Assembly: GCF_004519335.1 (NCBI RefSeq)
Contig: NZ_SOZD01000001.1
Location: 620,001 to 684,000, forward strand
Source of the DNA: Jiella endophytica
GTDB taxonomy: Bacteria; Pseudomonadota; Alphaproteobacteria; Rhizobiales; Rhizobiaceae
Length of the DNA: 64,000 nucleotides
Reading direction: 5' to 3'
Under the pieces are notes generated by a model, which was not told the origin of the DNA, ran no database searches, and was given only the letters and a program-made list of their open reading frames with translations. Positions 18,701 through 27,389 of this stretch are shown piece by piece. A program made the translations under genes and the position numbers. How positions within the stretch are numbered: the stretch's first letter is position 1; every line of letters begins with the position of its first letter.

Positions 18701-21700
18701 CCGGTGAGCTGGGCGATCTGGGTGGCGAGAGCCTCGGCCTCGGTGGCAAAGCGCGAGCGCGATTCCTCCGACAGCGAGCGGATGACCTCGGCCGAGCCGC
18801 TGATCGTCTCGGCAATGCGGCCGCCTTCGCCGACGAGCTTGGAGCCGGCGCTCTCGGTGCGCTCGGAAAGCTCGGCGGCGAGGGCGCCGAGACGCTCGGT
18901 GAGGCGTTCGGCCTCGTCGGCGATGCGCTGGCGCGCCTCCTCGCCGGCGGTGTCGAAGATCTTCGCGATGTCGCCGACGCTGGCGGAGACCTTGTCGGTC
19001 TCGGCCATCAGGCCCTCGCGGGCACGGCTGGCCTCGGCCGCCATGGCGGAAGTCGCCTCGCCGACGGTGCCGCGGATCGCCTCGGCGAGCGAGGCTGCGC
19101 GGGCATTGAGGGTGCGCTCGACATTGCCGAGGCCGCGCTCGAGGGCCGTCGAGATCGCCTCGGTCCGCTGGTCGAGAGCACCGACCAGATTGGCCGAGCC
19201 GCCTTCCAGCGCCGCAAGCAGGTCCTCGCGGCGGGTCTCGATGGTCTGCGAGATCTCGCCGACCGACTGCTCGATGGTGCGCCGGACGTCGTCGGCCCGG
19301 TCCTCGAAGGTGGCGGCAGCGGAGCTGACCGCGCCGTCGATGAGCGAAGCCAGATTGTCGCGGCGCTCGTCGAAGGCGGTGGCGAGCTTGAGGTCGGCCT
19401 CGAACAGCGCGTCGGAAAGGGCGGAAACCCGCTCCTCGATCGACTGGGCGATGGCGCTGCGCCCGGTCTCGATCTGCCGGTCGAAGGCGTCGCGACGCTC
19501 GTCGAGGGCCGCGATCAGCGTGCCCTCCGAGCCGTCGACGACGCGCTGGATGGCGCCGAGGCGGTCGTCGAGACCGTCGACGAGGATGGCGCGGGCCTCC
19601 TCGATGATGGCGCGCAGCGTCGCGGTTCGGGAATCGAGATTCTCGCCGAGCAGGCTGACCCGCTCGGAAATGTCGCCGGAGATCGCGCCGATGCCCTTGT
19701 CGAGGGCGCCGGAGACGTCGTCGCGGCTCGAAGAAAGCAGCGCCTCGAGCTGGCCGATGCGCTGGTCGAGGCTTTCGCGCACGCCCGCTTCGGCGGTTTC
19801 CGAGACGTTCCTGAGTTCGGCGATCCGGGCTTCGATGGCCGAGCCGAGGGACTCACCGCCGCCGCGCAGCTCGCCGGAAAGACCGGCGATGCCTTCCTGG
19901 ATGGCATGGCGCAGCTGGCCGATCTCGGCATTGAGACCGCTCTCGATGTCGCCCTTGGCGCTTTCGGCGGCTTCGGTGAGCCGCGAGAGCCGCTCGTCGA
20001 GGCCTTCGACGAGCATCGACAGGGCGCTTTCGATGGCGACGAGCTGGCTGCCGGCGGCGACCGAGAGATGATCCTCGAAGCCCTGGGTGCGCTCGTCGAG
20101 TTCGGAACGGAAGCGGCCGGTCTCGCTCTCGACGGTGCCGACGAGGGCGGTGCGGGTCTCCTCCAGCGACTTCGCCAGCGAGCCCACCCGTTCCGAGAGG
20201 TCTTCGACGATCGAGGCGACGACCTGGTCGAAGCCGGTGGCGACGCCGCGAAGGCGCTCGTCGATCGCCGCGGAAACGCGGGCCGGCATCTCGTCGCTGA
20301 TGCTCTTCAGCGTCGTCGTGCGCAGATCGAGGACTTCGGCAAGCTCCTGCTGGCGGGCGTCGAAGCTCGCGACGAGGGCCTCCTGCGCCTCGCCGAGCAG
20401 CCGCTCATTGGCGTGCAGCCGGTCGGCAAGGCCGGTGTTGAGGTCGCCGGAGCGGCGATCGAGGCCTTCGAGCAGAAGTTTCGATTTCTCGTCGATACCG
20501 TTGATGAAGCTGGCGCTTTCGCCGCCGAGCGTCTGCTGCAGGCTGGCGCCGCGCTCGGCCAGGGTCGAGGCGATCGCATTGATCCGCTGGTCGAGCGAAT
20601 TGACGATCGAATCCTCCGACATCGACAGCAGCTCTTCGATCGCCCCGCGGCGTTCGTCGAAGAGTGCGGAGAAGGTCGCGGCCTTCTCGTCGAGACCGCG
20701 GGCAAGCAGGCCCTCGGTGGTGCCGACGGCGGCGCGGATCTCGCCGAGCGCCGCCTCGATGCGTTCGGCGACGCGCTCGGTCCTGACGCCCATGTCCTCG
20801 GCCAGCAGGCGCTGGGCCTCGTCGAGGGCCTGGGCAAACCGGCCGCCCTGGCTGGCAATGGTGGTCTCCAGCGTCTGGACGCGGTGGGCGAAGCTGTTCT
20901 CGAAGCCCTCGGCGACGCGGCCCATGACGACCTCGATCTCGTCGCGGCGCTCGGTGAGGACACCGTGGATGCGCTCGGCGGCGCTTTCGAGCTTGTTGCC
21001 GACCTCGCCGGCGCGCTCGTTGATCGCCTCGATGCGGCTGTCGGCGGTCAGGTCGAAGGAGAGGAGGCGCTGGTCGAGCGCCTCGGCGAGGCTGGCGGTG
21101 CGCTCGCCGAACAACGTGTCGAGGCCGCTCTGGCCGTTGTCGAGAAGTGCGCGAAGCTCGCCGGAGCGGGTCCTGAAGGTCTCGTCGGCCGAGGCGACGA
21201 CGGTGTCGGTGATCTCAGAAAGGTCGGAGCGGCCCTTGTCGAAGGCGCCGACGATCTCGCGGGTGCGCTCGGCCACCGTCTGGGCGAAGTCGCGCGAGCG
21301 GTCGGCGAGGGCGGTGGAGACCCGGTCGGTGGTGACCTCGATGGCGTTGGCGCGGTTCTCGATCGCCTCGATCAGCGCCGGGCCGCGCTCGCCGAGGGCC
21401 TTTTCGATGACCTCGATGCGCTGGTCGAGACCGCCGAGGGTCTGGGTGTTGCTGTCGGAAAGCAGCTGCTCGATCTGCGCGGCGCGCTCGCCGAGCTCGG
21501 TCTCGGCGCTCTTGAGGAAGCGGCTTGCGCTATTCTCGAGCTGCTCGCGGCGGCCGTCGATATGGTCGGCGACGCCCTTCTGGAAGGTCGCCCCATGGGC
21601 CTCGATCGCCTCCAGCCGCTCGTCGAACAGACCTTCGAGCCCGTGCAGGAAGGTCTCGCCCTGCAGCCGCATGGTGAGGGCGCGGTCGTCGAGCGCCTCG

Positions 21701-23676
21701 GCAAGGCCCTGGATGAAGTTGTCGCCATATTCGGCGAGCATCTCGGTGCGCGCCCGCACCAGCCCGGTCGCGGCATCGGCCGAGGCGACCATGCGGCCGA
21801 CGAACTCGGTGCCGATCGAGGTCAGCTCGCTGGTGATGTCGTTCGCCCGGGTGAGCAGCCGGCCGGTGGTCTCGTCGAGATCGCGGCTGGCATTCTCGAA
21901 GGAGCCGGACAGCAGCGCCATCCGCTCGTCGAGGGTGCGCTCGGTGTTGGCGCTGGCCTCGACGATGCTGGCGACGGCGGATTCTGCGCCGAGCGCCAGG
22001 CCGGCGATCATCTGCTCGCTGGTCTCGCGGACGCCCGACTGCAGCGCGGCGCTCTTTTCGCCAAGATCGGCGAGGAGCAGCTGGCTGCGATTGGCAAAAT
22101 CCTCGCTGACGGCGGCGTTCTGTTCGGTGAGCCTGCGCGCCACGGCATCGCCGGTCTCGTCGAGGCGGCCGACCGCCGTCTCGCCGGCCTCGGTGATCAC
22201 GCCCAGCAGCCGCTCGTTGGCGCCGTTGGCACGCTCGACGATGATCGCGGTCTTGTCGTCGAAGGCCGACAGAAGCTCACGGCTGCGTTCGTCGAAGTCG
22301 CTGGTGAGGCGGGTCATCCGCTCGTCGATCTCGCCGCCGATGCGGCCGGCATGATCGTCGAGGTCGCCGGCGATCTTGCTGCCGACGCCGATCAGCTTCT
22401 GGCCGGCATTTTCGGCGACCTCGTCGAGGCGCGACAACAGCGTGTCGCCCTCGGCGGTGAGCTGCTCGCGGAGCGAGCGGCCGCGCGAATCCAGCAGTTC
22501 GGAGAGCTCGCGGTTCTGCGTCTCGTATTCCCGGGCGAAACTGGCGCTGCGCTCCTCCATTAGCGCGGTGAAGCGCTGCGAGGCGTCCTCGATGCGGGCG
22601 AGCACCGTGTCGGACGTCGTCTCGACATCGCCAACGAGGCGCTGGTGGGAACCGAGCACGGCCGAACGCAGCCGCTCGGCATGCGACAGCATCGCCTCTC
22701 GCTCGTCGCCGAGGTCCTGGACGAGGGCACGGATCTTCACCTCGTTGTCCGCATAGGCGCGCTCCAGCGCGGTGACCTCGTTACGCACGACGCTTTCGAG
22801 ATCGGAGGTGCGCGACAGCGCCCGCTCGACGCCCTCGGCAAGGCCGGAGATCTCCCGGCGCACCGCCTGGCCGACGCTCATCACCCGCTCGGTGGCGACG
22901 CTCTCGGGCTCGGCGAGACGCATCGCCACTTCGGCGAGGGAGCGGCTCATCAGCCGAAGATCGGCGGAGCGACGGACCATCAGGCCGATGGCAAAGAACA
23001 GGATCGGCGGAATGAGGGCGAGGGCGGCCAGCGCCAGCATCTCGCCCTGGCGAGCCGGGTCGGCAACGCCGTCGGCCAGCGCCTGGAAGTCTGTGCCGGT
23101 GATCGTCGAGGCGCCGAAGGCGACGGCGCCGACCCAGAGCACCGAGACGCCGAGAGCGATCCACAAGGCGGTGCGCGGGGCCCGTCGCTGCAGCAGCGCC
23201 TCGGCCCAGACGGTGTTGCGCCGGGCCTCGTCATTGGCCGCGGCCTGGGTGTAGGCCCGCGGCTGCTCGGCGAAGGGCGGGCGCTCCTCGGCGGTTGCGC
23301 GTTCGGCCGCATTGGCCTGCGAGGCCTGCGAGGTCTGCGAAGATTGCGCAGCGGCGCCGGCCATGCCGGCCGCAGCGGCTGCGCCGCCGGCTGCCGCGAA
23401 GGCGGCCTCGTCGGCGGTGTCGAAGGTGTCAGGCGTATCCGCGGTGTCGGGCTCGTCGTCGCGCAGCTGGCCGGCGGTCTCGCTGATCTGGCGCTCGAAA
23501 TCATCCAGCGAGAAGGCGACGTCGAGGGCCTCCTCTTCCGCCGGCTCTTCCAGCTTGCCGGTCGCCGCCGCCTGCTGTCCGCCGCCATCCTCCGCGATGT
23601 CGAGATCGGCGAGCGCTTCTTCCAGCTCGTGGACCGCATCGTCGGAAAGCTGATCGAAGGGTTTCGTCTTGGACAT
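15748..23676 (-). CDS. Giant coiled-coil membrane protein, Growth Pole Ring (GPR)-like
   Basis: 2642 residues. N-terminal acidic cytoplasmic region with DQLSDDAVHELEEALADLD, an Ala-rich stretch (about 91-110), two membrane segments (about 169-189 and 213-234), then roughly 2000 residues of almost unbroken amphipathic helix built of degenerate units around LDER/ERxxxL, of the apolipoprotein A/E type. A Pro/Ala-rich linker follows (about 2290-2520) and a compact C-terminal block of about 118 residues (VVESLNSLSMDIARAIDHN to the end). This architecture matches GPR of Agrobacterium, a large apolipoprotein-domain protein forming a ring at the growing pole and needed for polar growth and rod shape. 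Homology is inferred from architecture and family knowledge; the length exceeds the roughly 2100 residues I recall for Agrobacterium. The start at 23676 (MSKTKPFDQL) is chosen over a 30-codon extension lacking family character. Confidence 0.78.
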   Translation of the reverse strand: MSKTKPFDQLSDDAVHELEEALADLDIAEDGGGQQAAATGKLEEPAEEEALDVAFSLDDFERQISETAGQLRDDEPDTADTPDTFDTADEAAFAAAGGAAAAAGMAGAAAQSSQTSQASQANAAERATAEERPPFAEQPRAYTQAAANDEARRNTVWAEALLQRRAPRTALWIALGVSVLWVGAVAFGASTITGTDFQALADGVADPARQGEMLALAALALIPPILFFAIGLMVRRSADLRLMSRSLAEVAMRLAEPESVATERVMSVGQAVRREISGLAEGVERALSRTSDLESVVRNEVTALERAYADNEVKIRALVQDLGDEREAMLSHAERLRSAVLGSHQRLVGDVETTSDTVLARIEDASQRFTALMEERSASFAREYETQNRELSELLDSRGRSLREQLTAEGDTLLSRLDEVAENAGQKLIGVGSKIAGDLDDHAGRIGGEIDERMTRLTSDFDERSRELLSAFDDKTAIIVERANGANERLLGVITEAGETAVGRLDETGDAVARRLTEQNAAVSEDFANRSQLLLADLGEKSAALQSGVRETSEQMIAGLALGAESAVASIVEASANTERTLDERMALLSGSFENASRDLDETTGRLLTRANDITSELTSIGTEFVGRMVASADAATGLVRARTEMLAEYGDNFIQGLAEALDDRALTMRLQGETFLHGLEGLFDERLEAIEAHGATFQKGVADHIDGRREQLENSASRFLKSAETELGERAAQIEQLLSDSNTQTLGGLDQRIEVIEKALGERGPALIEAIENRANAIEVTTDRVSTALADRSRDFAQTVAERTREIVGAFDKGRSDLSEITDTVVASADETFRTRSGELRALLDNGQSGLDTLFGERTASLAEALDQRLLSFDLTADSRIEAINERAGEVGNKLESAAERIHGVLTERRDEIEVVMGRVAEGFENSFAHRVQTLETTIASQGGRFAQALDEAQRLLAEDMGVRTERVAERIEAALGEIRAAVGTTEGLLARGLDEKAATFSALFDERRGAIEELLSMSEDSIVNSLDQRINAIASTLAERGASLQQTLGGESASFINGIDEKSKLLLEGLDRRSGDLNTGLADRLHANERLLGEAQEALVASFDARQQELAEVLDLRTTTLKSISDEMPARVSAAIDERLRGVATGFDQVVASIVEDLSERVGSLAKSLEETRTALVGTVESETGRFRSELDERTQGFEDHLSVAAGSQLVAIESALSMLVEGLDERLSRLTEAAESAKGDIESGLNAEIGQLRHAIQEGIAGLSGELRGGGESLGSAIEARIAELRNVSETAEAGVRESLDQRIGQLEALLSSSRDDVSGALDKGIGAISGDISERVSLLGENLDSRTATLRAIIEEARAILVDGLDDRLGAIQRVVDGSEGTLIAALDERRDAFDRQIETGRSAIAQSIEERVSALSDALFEADLKLATAFDERRDNLASLIDGAVSSAAATFEDRADDVRRTIEQSVGEISQTIETRREDLLAALEGGSANLVGALDQRTEAISTALERGLGNVERTLNARAASLAEAIRGTVGEATSAMAAEASRAREGLMAETDKVSASVGDIAKIFDTAGEEARQRIADEAERLTERLGALAAELSERTESAGSKLVGEGGRIAETISGSAEVIRSLSEESRSRFATEAEALATQIAQLTGQIRREADGVREQLSEQRMALVDTLSGLSGVVAGEFDRNTENFTQRIAVAGDELRRIAEENRARFAGDGARMADDFEKAVARMSEIARSAEGTLRTTGDDFSSRVASAAGTMRNATGDIAEALEARASAFSTELEAVTRRLGELLAENPVTGEIDASTDRLRSELVASSEALRGEVATVVEQLRGEVSTVSGRLLRDAESVRDEIANRGGDLSSQIAAISEIIRLETERARTTLVESAGSVGEELSGRMSDTERALATRTRMMSEELEEKTRNLASMLSARNAEISRMLEEDARPILSQIGDGGTELARLLQVTTRDAAEKLRAENASLAAALGRRAQETIAALAESSDAILGALDERAATTVGMVGEMREQLQRDVGSLIGRLAQTSSSLRGLVEETASNLGAIDGILKESGARFVQDAEEATNSISLSARMLDSNVDRLDKLSLAAFSKIASMADRFQEHGAVLSETVGLLETRENGLRQVLDGGHAELDALSSNLVTRSEEIGGLMRSFEEVVNGLFDRTEQRSRLISERLAGDVSASLGDVEEQLQGAEQRSLQTASALRETIQSALEDAGQRFERSTEEIRQAASTIRAELESARGEIKRGVFELPEETRSSTEAMRRAVSDQIRALRELSDIVSHSGRAFDVADRAKPAPARPQRETRPAPEAPVAKAPEPKKPEFDFSDDDAFDVEREIAASFMTDGNLARDLRGSNFEPSRSEPQKPATGEARPQASFQAPAAQPQAPRQASPSTGLRPSAPAGNPAASAPVGRTGGAGATTGGAGAPSPARPARSDEAARPAAERPVAERPAGERPRGETDRGAGWVSSLLRRASEDDDQADLAKPQVPAQQPGSPAAGRTPATPDRSPDHVVESLNSLSMDIARAIDHNASVELWDRYRRGERNVFTRRLYTMQGQQTFDDIRRKYQRDSEFRDAVDRYITDFEALLQDIARNDPESRVSRSYLSSDTGKVYTMLAHASGRFDS

Positions 23677-24113
23677 GGCCGTCGCGCCCCGATACTCTCT
23701 ACATCCGCCCCAAACGCCTGGCAGAGCGGCATTTGCCGCTTCGCCTGGCTCGTGGCCGCTGCGCATTGTTCCGGCCCGAAACGGCCCGGATCCCGGCGCT
23801 AAGCCCGCGGAATCTCACCTTGGAATGTTAGTGGCCCCCGGTTCTGAAAGAAACCGTAAAGCCCGCCGATCCCTACAAGTTTAAACATAAGGTTAACGAC
23901 GGCCAGAAAAATCGGACGATTTTCGCTGTAAGTCTTGCGAACGAAGGCCTGTGGCCGGGCGGGCGTGGCGCCGGACAATCGGCATTTTATCCACCGGCTT
24001 AACCAATTGCTCACCGAACCGCGAGACGCTTGACGGCAAGGCTGGGAGGCAGACTGGAATGCGCCCGAGCGCCGCGGAGGCTCCGCACGCTCGCCCGCGA
24101 TGGAGATTAGCGC
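23677..24113. other. Divergent promoter region between GPR-like and Hpt genes
   Basis: 437 bases, partly AT-rich (about 23865-23930), with no gene seen. It serves two divergent genes. TTAA words occur at 23881 and 23893 and again near 24000; the first two recall a CtrA box but are 8, not 7, bases apart. A perfect palindrome at 23908-23923 is listed separately. Confidence 0.6.
23908..23923. promoter_or_regulatory. 16-base palindrome AAAATCGGACGATTTT, operator candidate
   Basis: AAAATCG and CGATTTT are exact inverted repeats with a GA centre, in the AT-rich part of the divergent promoter region, 232 bases from the GPR-like start and 190 from the hpt start. It looks like a repressor or activator site; the protein that binds it is unknown. 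Confidence 0.4.
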
Positions 24114-24482
24114 ATGGCACGGCTTCAGGAACGCGAGCACGGCGAAGGCAGCGCCGGCGTCCATCCTTCCCGGCGCTCGCCCATCGACCTCGTCCATCTC
24201 TGCCGGCAGACGGCAGGCAACACCGCGCTGGAAAGCGAGGTGCTCGGCCTTCTGGTCATCCAGATCGAGCGGGTGCGTCCGGTGATCGAGACGGCCTGCG
24301 AGAGCGAGCGCAAACGTCTCGCCCACGCCCTGAAGGGGGCCTCGCGCAATCTCGGGGCCTTCTGCCTCGCCGATGCCGCCGAGCATCTGGAACAGGCGCC
24401 GGCGGACCAGGCAGCGATGGCGGCGCTCCTTGAAGAGCTCGAAAATACCGGTCGATTCGCCCGCGAGATGACGGCTGGCTGA
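24114..24482 (+). CDS. Hpt-domain phosphotransfer protein
   Basis: 122-residue protein with a histidine-phosphotransfer motif: HALKGASRNLGAF (the phospho-accepting His precedes LKG, as in HxLKGxxxxxG) at about residues 62-74, preceded by a helix (LVHLCRQTAGNTALESEVLGLLVIQ) and followed by AEHLEQA and LLEELENTGRF helices. This is the four-helix Hpt bundle. No kinase or response regulator is adjacent, so its partners lie elsewhere. A GGAGAT ribosome binding site precedes the ATG. Confidence 0.85.
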   Translation: MARLQEREHGEGSAGVHPSRRSPIDLVHLCRQTAGNTALESEVLGLLVIQIERVRPVIETACESERKRLAHALKGASRNLGAFCLADAAEHLEQAPADQAAMAALLEELENTGRFAREMTAG

Positions 24483-24699
24483 AGCGAGACGCGGCAGGGC
24501 GACAGGCCGGCGAGCAGCTCCGCGCTGCCTGCTGGCGCAGGAGCAAAACGCGGCCTTGCCGATCAATTCGCCCAACGTCCGATTGACTCGGCCAAGGCTC
24601 GCTCTCTAACAGCACAGCCTGCACGACATCTTCCGACATCCGGTAAAAGCGTTCGCGACGCAGAGCCGGCCCCGATTTTCCAGCCAGGGCCTTCCCGCC

Positions 24700-25020
24700 A
24701 TGACCAAGATCACCTTCCAGACCGTGGATGGGACACGCTACGACCTCGAAGCCGCCGACGGCACCACGGCGATGGAAAACGCCGTGCGCAACGACGTCCC
24801 GGGCATCGAGGCGGAATGCGGCGGCGCCTGCGCCTGCGCGACCTGCCACGTCTATGTCGACGAGGTGTGGCGCGAGGCGGTGGGCGAGCCCGAGCCGATG
24901 GAAGAGGACATGCTCGACTTCGCCCACGAGCCGCAGCCGAATTCGCGGCTGTCCTGCCAGATCAAGGTGCGGCCGGAGCTCGACGGTCTGGTGCTCTACG
25001 TGCCGGAGCGCCAGGGCTGA
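24700..25020 (+). CDS. [2Fe-2S] ferredoxin, adrenodoxin type
   Basis: 106-residue electron carrier. Cluster ligands follow the C-x5-C-x2-C...C pattern: Cys40, Cys46, Cys49 ([15 protein letters not shown]) and Cys86 (RLSCQIKV). A further Cys44 lies inside the loop. MEEDMLDFA between the ligands is typical of the ISC/adrenodoxin class. Likely roles are donating electrons to a P450, to Fe-S assembly or to haem A synthesis; the neighbours do not decide. Confidence 0.94.
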   Translation: MTKITFQTVDGTRYDLEAADGTTAMENAVRNDVPGIEAECGGACACATCHVYVDEVWREAVGEPEPMEEDMLDFAHEPQPNSRLSCQIKVRPELDGLVLYVPERQG

Positions 25021-25175
25021 GCTGACCGGACGGGCGGCCGAGTCCAGCGGTCGGGTCGCGCCTGCCGCCTCATCCGAGCGGGCCGAGACACGTCCGCCGG
25101 CGATTCATCCGGTAACGCGTCGCGGCGCCGGCTGCGTCCGGCGGGCCCGAAAGAGTTCCGCCGTGGCCCTGGCGA

Positions 25176-25784
25176 TCAGCCGCCGGCCTGTTCGTCCATC
25201 GCCCGGGCGAGCGCCCGCCGCAGCCGCATGTTCACCTCGCGGCCCTCGATCGTGTCGAATTCGATCTGGGCACGCTCGTGGCCGGCGAGATAACGCGCCG
25301 TGACGTTCTTCACGACCGCTTCCATCTGGCTGCAGCTGCTTTCGGCGCGAAGGTTGCGGATCGCCATCTCCATCCGCTTCAGCCATCGCTTGGCGATGGC
25401 GGCATGATGGTTCTCGTGCCGCTTGATGTCCTTCTCCAGCGTGTCCCAGATCAGCCTGGTGCGCGCCGACACCCGTTTCGGCGGCACCCAGCGCGGCAGC
25501 GTCATCTCGAGATCGAGGCTGAGATTGGTCTTGTCGACGGCGCAGCCATCGGGGGTCGCCTTGTAGGTGACCTGACCGTCGAACTTCACTTCGGTGGCGC
25601 CCGGATGGCGGATGCCGGTCTCCGAAACGAAGGGACCGCGACGGTTGAGATCGTGGTCGAGCTCGGCGAGCGTCGAGCCGCGCACGGCGAAATAGGTGGT
25701 CTTCTCGCGGATGCTCGCCGCATCGGCTCCCGCCGGCAGCAGGATGGCGAGGCTCGCCACGAACAGTCCCAACTTCAGTGTCAT
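25176..25784 (-). CDS. Secreted DUF922 protein, putative Zn-dependent protease
   Basis: Signal peptide at 1-23 (MTLKLGLFVASLAILLPAGADA). The DUF922 family motif HENHH is at 123-127 in KRHENHHAAIAKRW, resembling a zinc-binding HExxH-type helix; the N-terminal part (REKTTYFAVRGSTLAELDHDLNRRGP) is also characteristic. Proteolytic activity is predicted for the family, not shown here. The start at 25784 gives a clean signal peptide; the frame extends 28 codons further without reason to use them. Confidence 0.85.
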   Translation of the reverse strand: MTLKLGLFVASLAILLPAGADAASIREKTTYFAVRGSTLAELDHDLNRRGPFVSETGIRHPGATEVKFDGQVTYKATPDGCAVDKTNLSLDLEMTLPRWVPPKRVSARTRLIWDTLEKDIKRHENHHAAIAKRWLKRMEMAIRNLRAESSCSQMEAVVKNVTARYLAGHERAQIEFDTIEGREVNMRLRRALARAMDEQAGG

Positions 25785-25969
25785 GCTCGAGGCTCCCGGA
25801 AGGCGGTCGAATGACCATGCCGATACGGTAGCCGATCGCCGCGGCGGCGCAAGCCGATCCGGGGACACGATTGCGCAATCTTTTCTGCAAGGTTACGCCA
25901 GTGACGCTCCCCGGCGTCAGGACGGTCTTGAGGATCGAGACGCGCCGGGTTCACGATCGAGGGTTCGGG

Positions 25970-26830
25970 ATGGACGTGATCACGCCGCGCGGCGGTCTCT
26001 GGAAGCTGGCCCATGGCCGCAGCCTGGAACTCGGCGAGACCGCCACCATCATGGGCATACTCAATGCGACGCCCGACAGCTTTTCCGATGGCGGCCGCTA
26101 CGCCTCGGTGGAAGCGGCGGTCGACGAGTCGCTGCGGATGGTCGAGCAGGGCGCGAAGATCATCGACATTGGCGGCGAATCCACCCGCCCGGGCGCGACG
26201 CCCGTCGACGCCGCCGAGGAGCAGCGCCGCATCATGCCGGTGATCGAGGCGCTGGCACGGCGCTCCGACTGCCTGATCTCCGTCGACACCTATCGATCCG
26301 AGACCGCCCGGATGGCGGTCGGGGCCGGTGCCCACATCGTCAACGACATCTTCGGCGCCCAGAAGGACCCGGCGATCGCCGAGGTCGCCGCGACGACCGG
26401 GGCAGGGCTGGTGCTGATGCACAACGGCCGCGAGCGCGAGACGCTTCCCGACGTCATCGACGACCAGTTCCTGTTCCTGAAGCGCTCGCTCGAAATCGCC
26501 CGCAAGGCCGGCGTACCGGAGGAGGCGATCGTTCTCGACCCCGGCTTCGGCTTCGCCAAGGACGGGCCGGAGAACCTCATCCTCATCGCCCGTTTCGCCG
26601 AGGTCATGGCGCTCGGCCATCCGCTGCTCGTCGGCACGTCGCGCAAGCGCTTCGTGCGCGGCGCGATCGGCCGGGAGGATCCCGAGCCGGACATCGCCTC
26701 GGCCGCCACCAGCGTCCTCCTGCGCGAGCGCGGCGCAGACATCATCCGCGTCCACAACGTCCCGGCCAATCGCGATGCGCTGGCCATCGCCGACGCCATG
26801 CGCCGGGCGCTGAAGGGCGATCGCTGGTGA
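25970..26830 (+). CDS. folP: Dihydropteroate synthase
   Basis: Joins para-aminobenzoate to dihydropterin pyrophosphate in folate synthesis. Motifs: MGILNATPDSFSDGG (28-42), IDIGGESTRPGA, ISVDTYR, IVNDIFG, and near the C-terminus GTSRKRFV. 286 residues from the ATG at 25970, which has a GAGGG site upstream; the frame extends 33 codons to 25871 without family similarity. Its stop overlaps the GTG start of folK. Confidence 0.96.
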   Translation: MDVITPRGGLWKLAHGRSLELGETATIMGILNATPDSFSDGGRYASVEAAVDESLRMVEQGAKIIDIGGESTRPGATPVDAAEEQRRIMPVIEALARRSDCLISVDTYRSETARMAVGAGAHIVNDIFGAQKDPAIAEVAATTGAGLVLMHNGRERETLPDVIDDQFLFLKRSLEIARKAGVPEEAIVLDPGFGFAKDGPENLILIARFAEVMALGHPLLVGTSRKRFVRGAIGREDPEPDIASAATSVLLRERGADIIRVHNVPANRDALAIADAMRRALKGDRW

Positions 26831-27330
26831 GCGCGAGAGCCTATCTCGGCCTCGGCGGCAATGTCGGCGATGCCCGCGCGACGATGGCCGCGGCGCTGAA
26901 GCGGATCGACCAGCGGCAGGACTGCAGCGTTGTAGCGGTGTCGCGGCTCTACCGCACGCCGCCCTGGGGCAAGACCGACCAGCCGGAATTTTTGAACGCC
27001 TGCGCGGCGGTGGATACCCGGCTTTCGCCGCGCGCGCTTCTGGAGCTCTGCCTCGAAACCGAGCGGGCGTTCAAGCGGGTACGGGCCGAGCGCTGGGGGC
27101 CGCGCACCCTCGACATCGACGTGCTCGACTACGATGGCCGGCCATTCAGCGACGACGCCCTGACGCTGCCGCATCCGCGGATCGGCGAGCGCGCCTTCGT
27201 GCTGGTGCCGCTCGCCGACGTCGCACGGGAGCTGGTGATCGACGGGGCGACAGTGTCGGCGAGGCTTGCCGAAACGACAGTCGCCGGCATCGATGCGGTG
27301 ACCGATTCCGGCGGCTGGTGGAAAGCCTGA
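26827..27330 (+). CDS. folK: 2-amino-4-hydroxy-6-hydroxymethyldihydropteridine pyrophosphokinase
   Basis: HPPK, the step before FolP in folate synthesis. Motifs: YLGLGGNVGD at the N-terminus, SRLYRTPPWG, and the signature RWGPRTLDIDVLDYDG, then LPHPRIGERAFVLVPLADVA. The start is a GTG inside the folP stop (GTGA overlap), which implies translational coupling. In many alphaproteobacteria folB lies between folP and folK; here it is missing. Confidence 0.95.
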   Translation: MSARAYLGLGGNVGDARATMAAALKRIDQRQDCSVVAVSRLYRTPPWGKTDQPEFLNACAAVDTRLSPRALLELCLETERAFKRVRAERWGPRTLDIDVLDYDGRPFSDDALTLPHPRIGERAFVLVPLADVARELVIDGATVSARLAETTVAGIDAVTDSGGWWKA

Positions 27331-27389
27331 CAGAGCGTTGGCACGTGCTGCGCGTTCCGTCGCCGCACTGCGGGGACTGAGATCGACGG

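Noticed and set aside
16037-20071. 1344-codon plus-strand frame opposite the GPR-like gene
   Set aside because: Ser/Arg-rich low-complexity translation mirrors the sense repeats; no start signal or family features.
23881-23897. CtrA box upstream of the GPR-like gene
   Set aside because: The TTAA words are separated by 8 bases instead of 7; kept only as a weak note.
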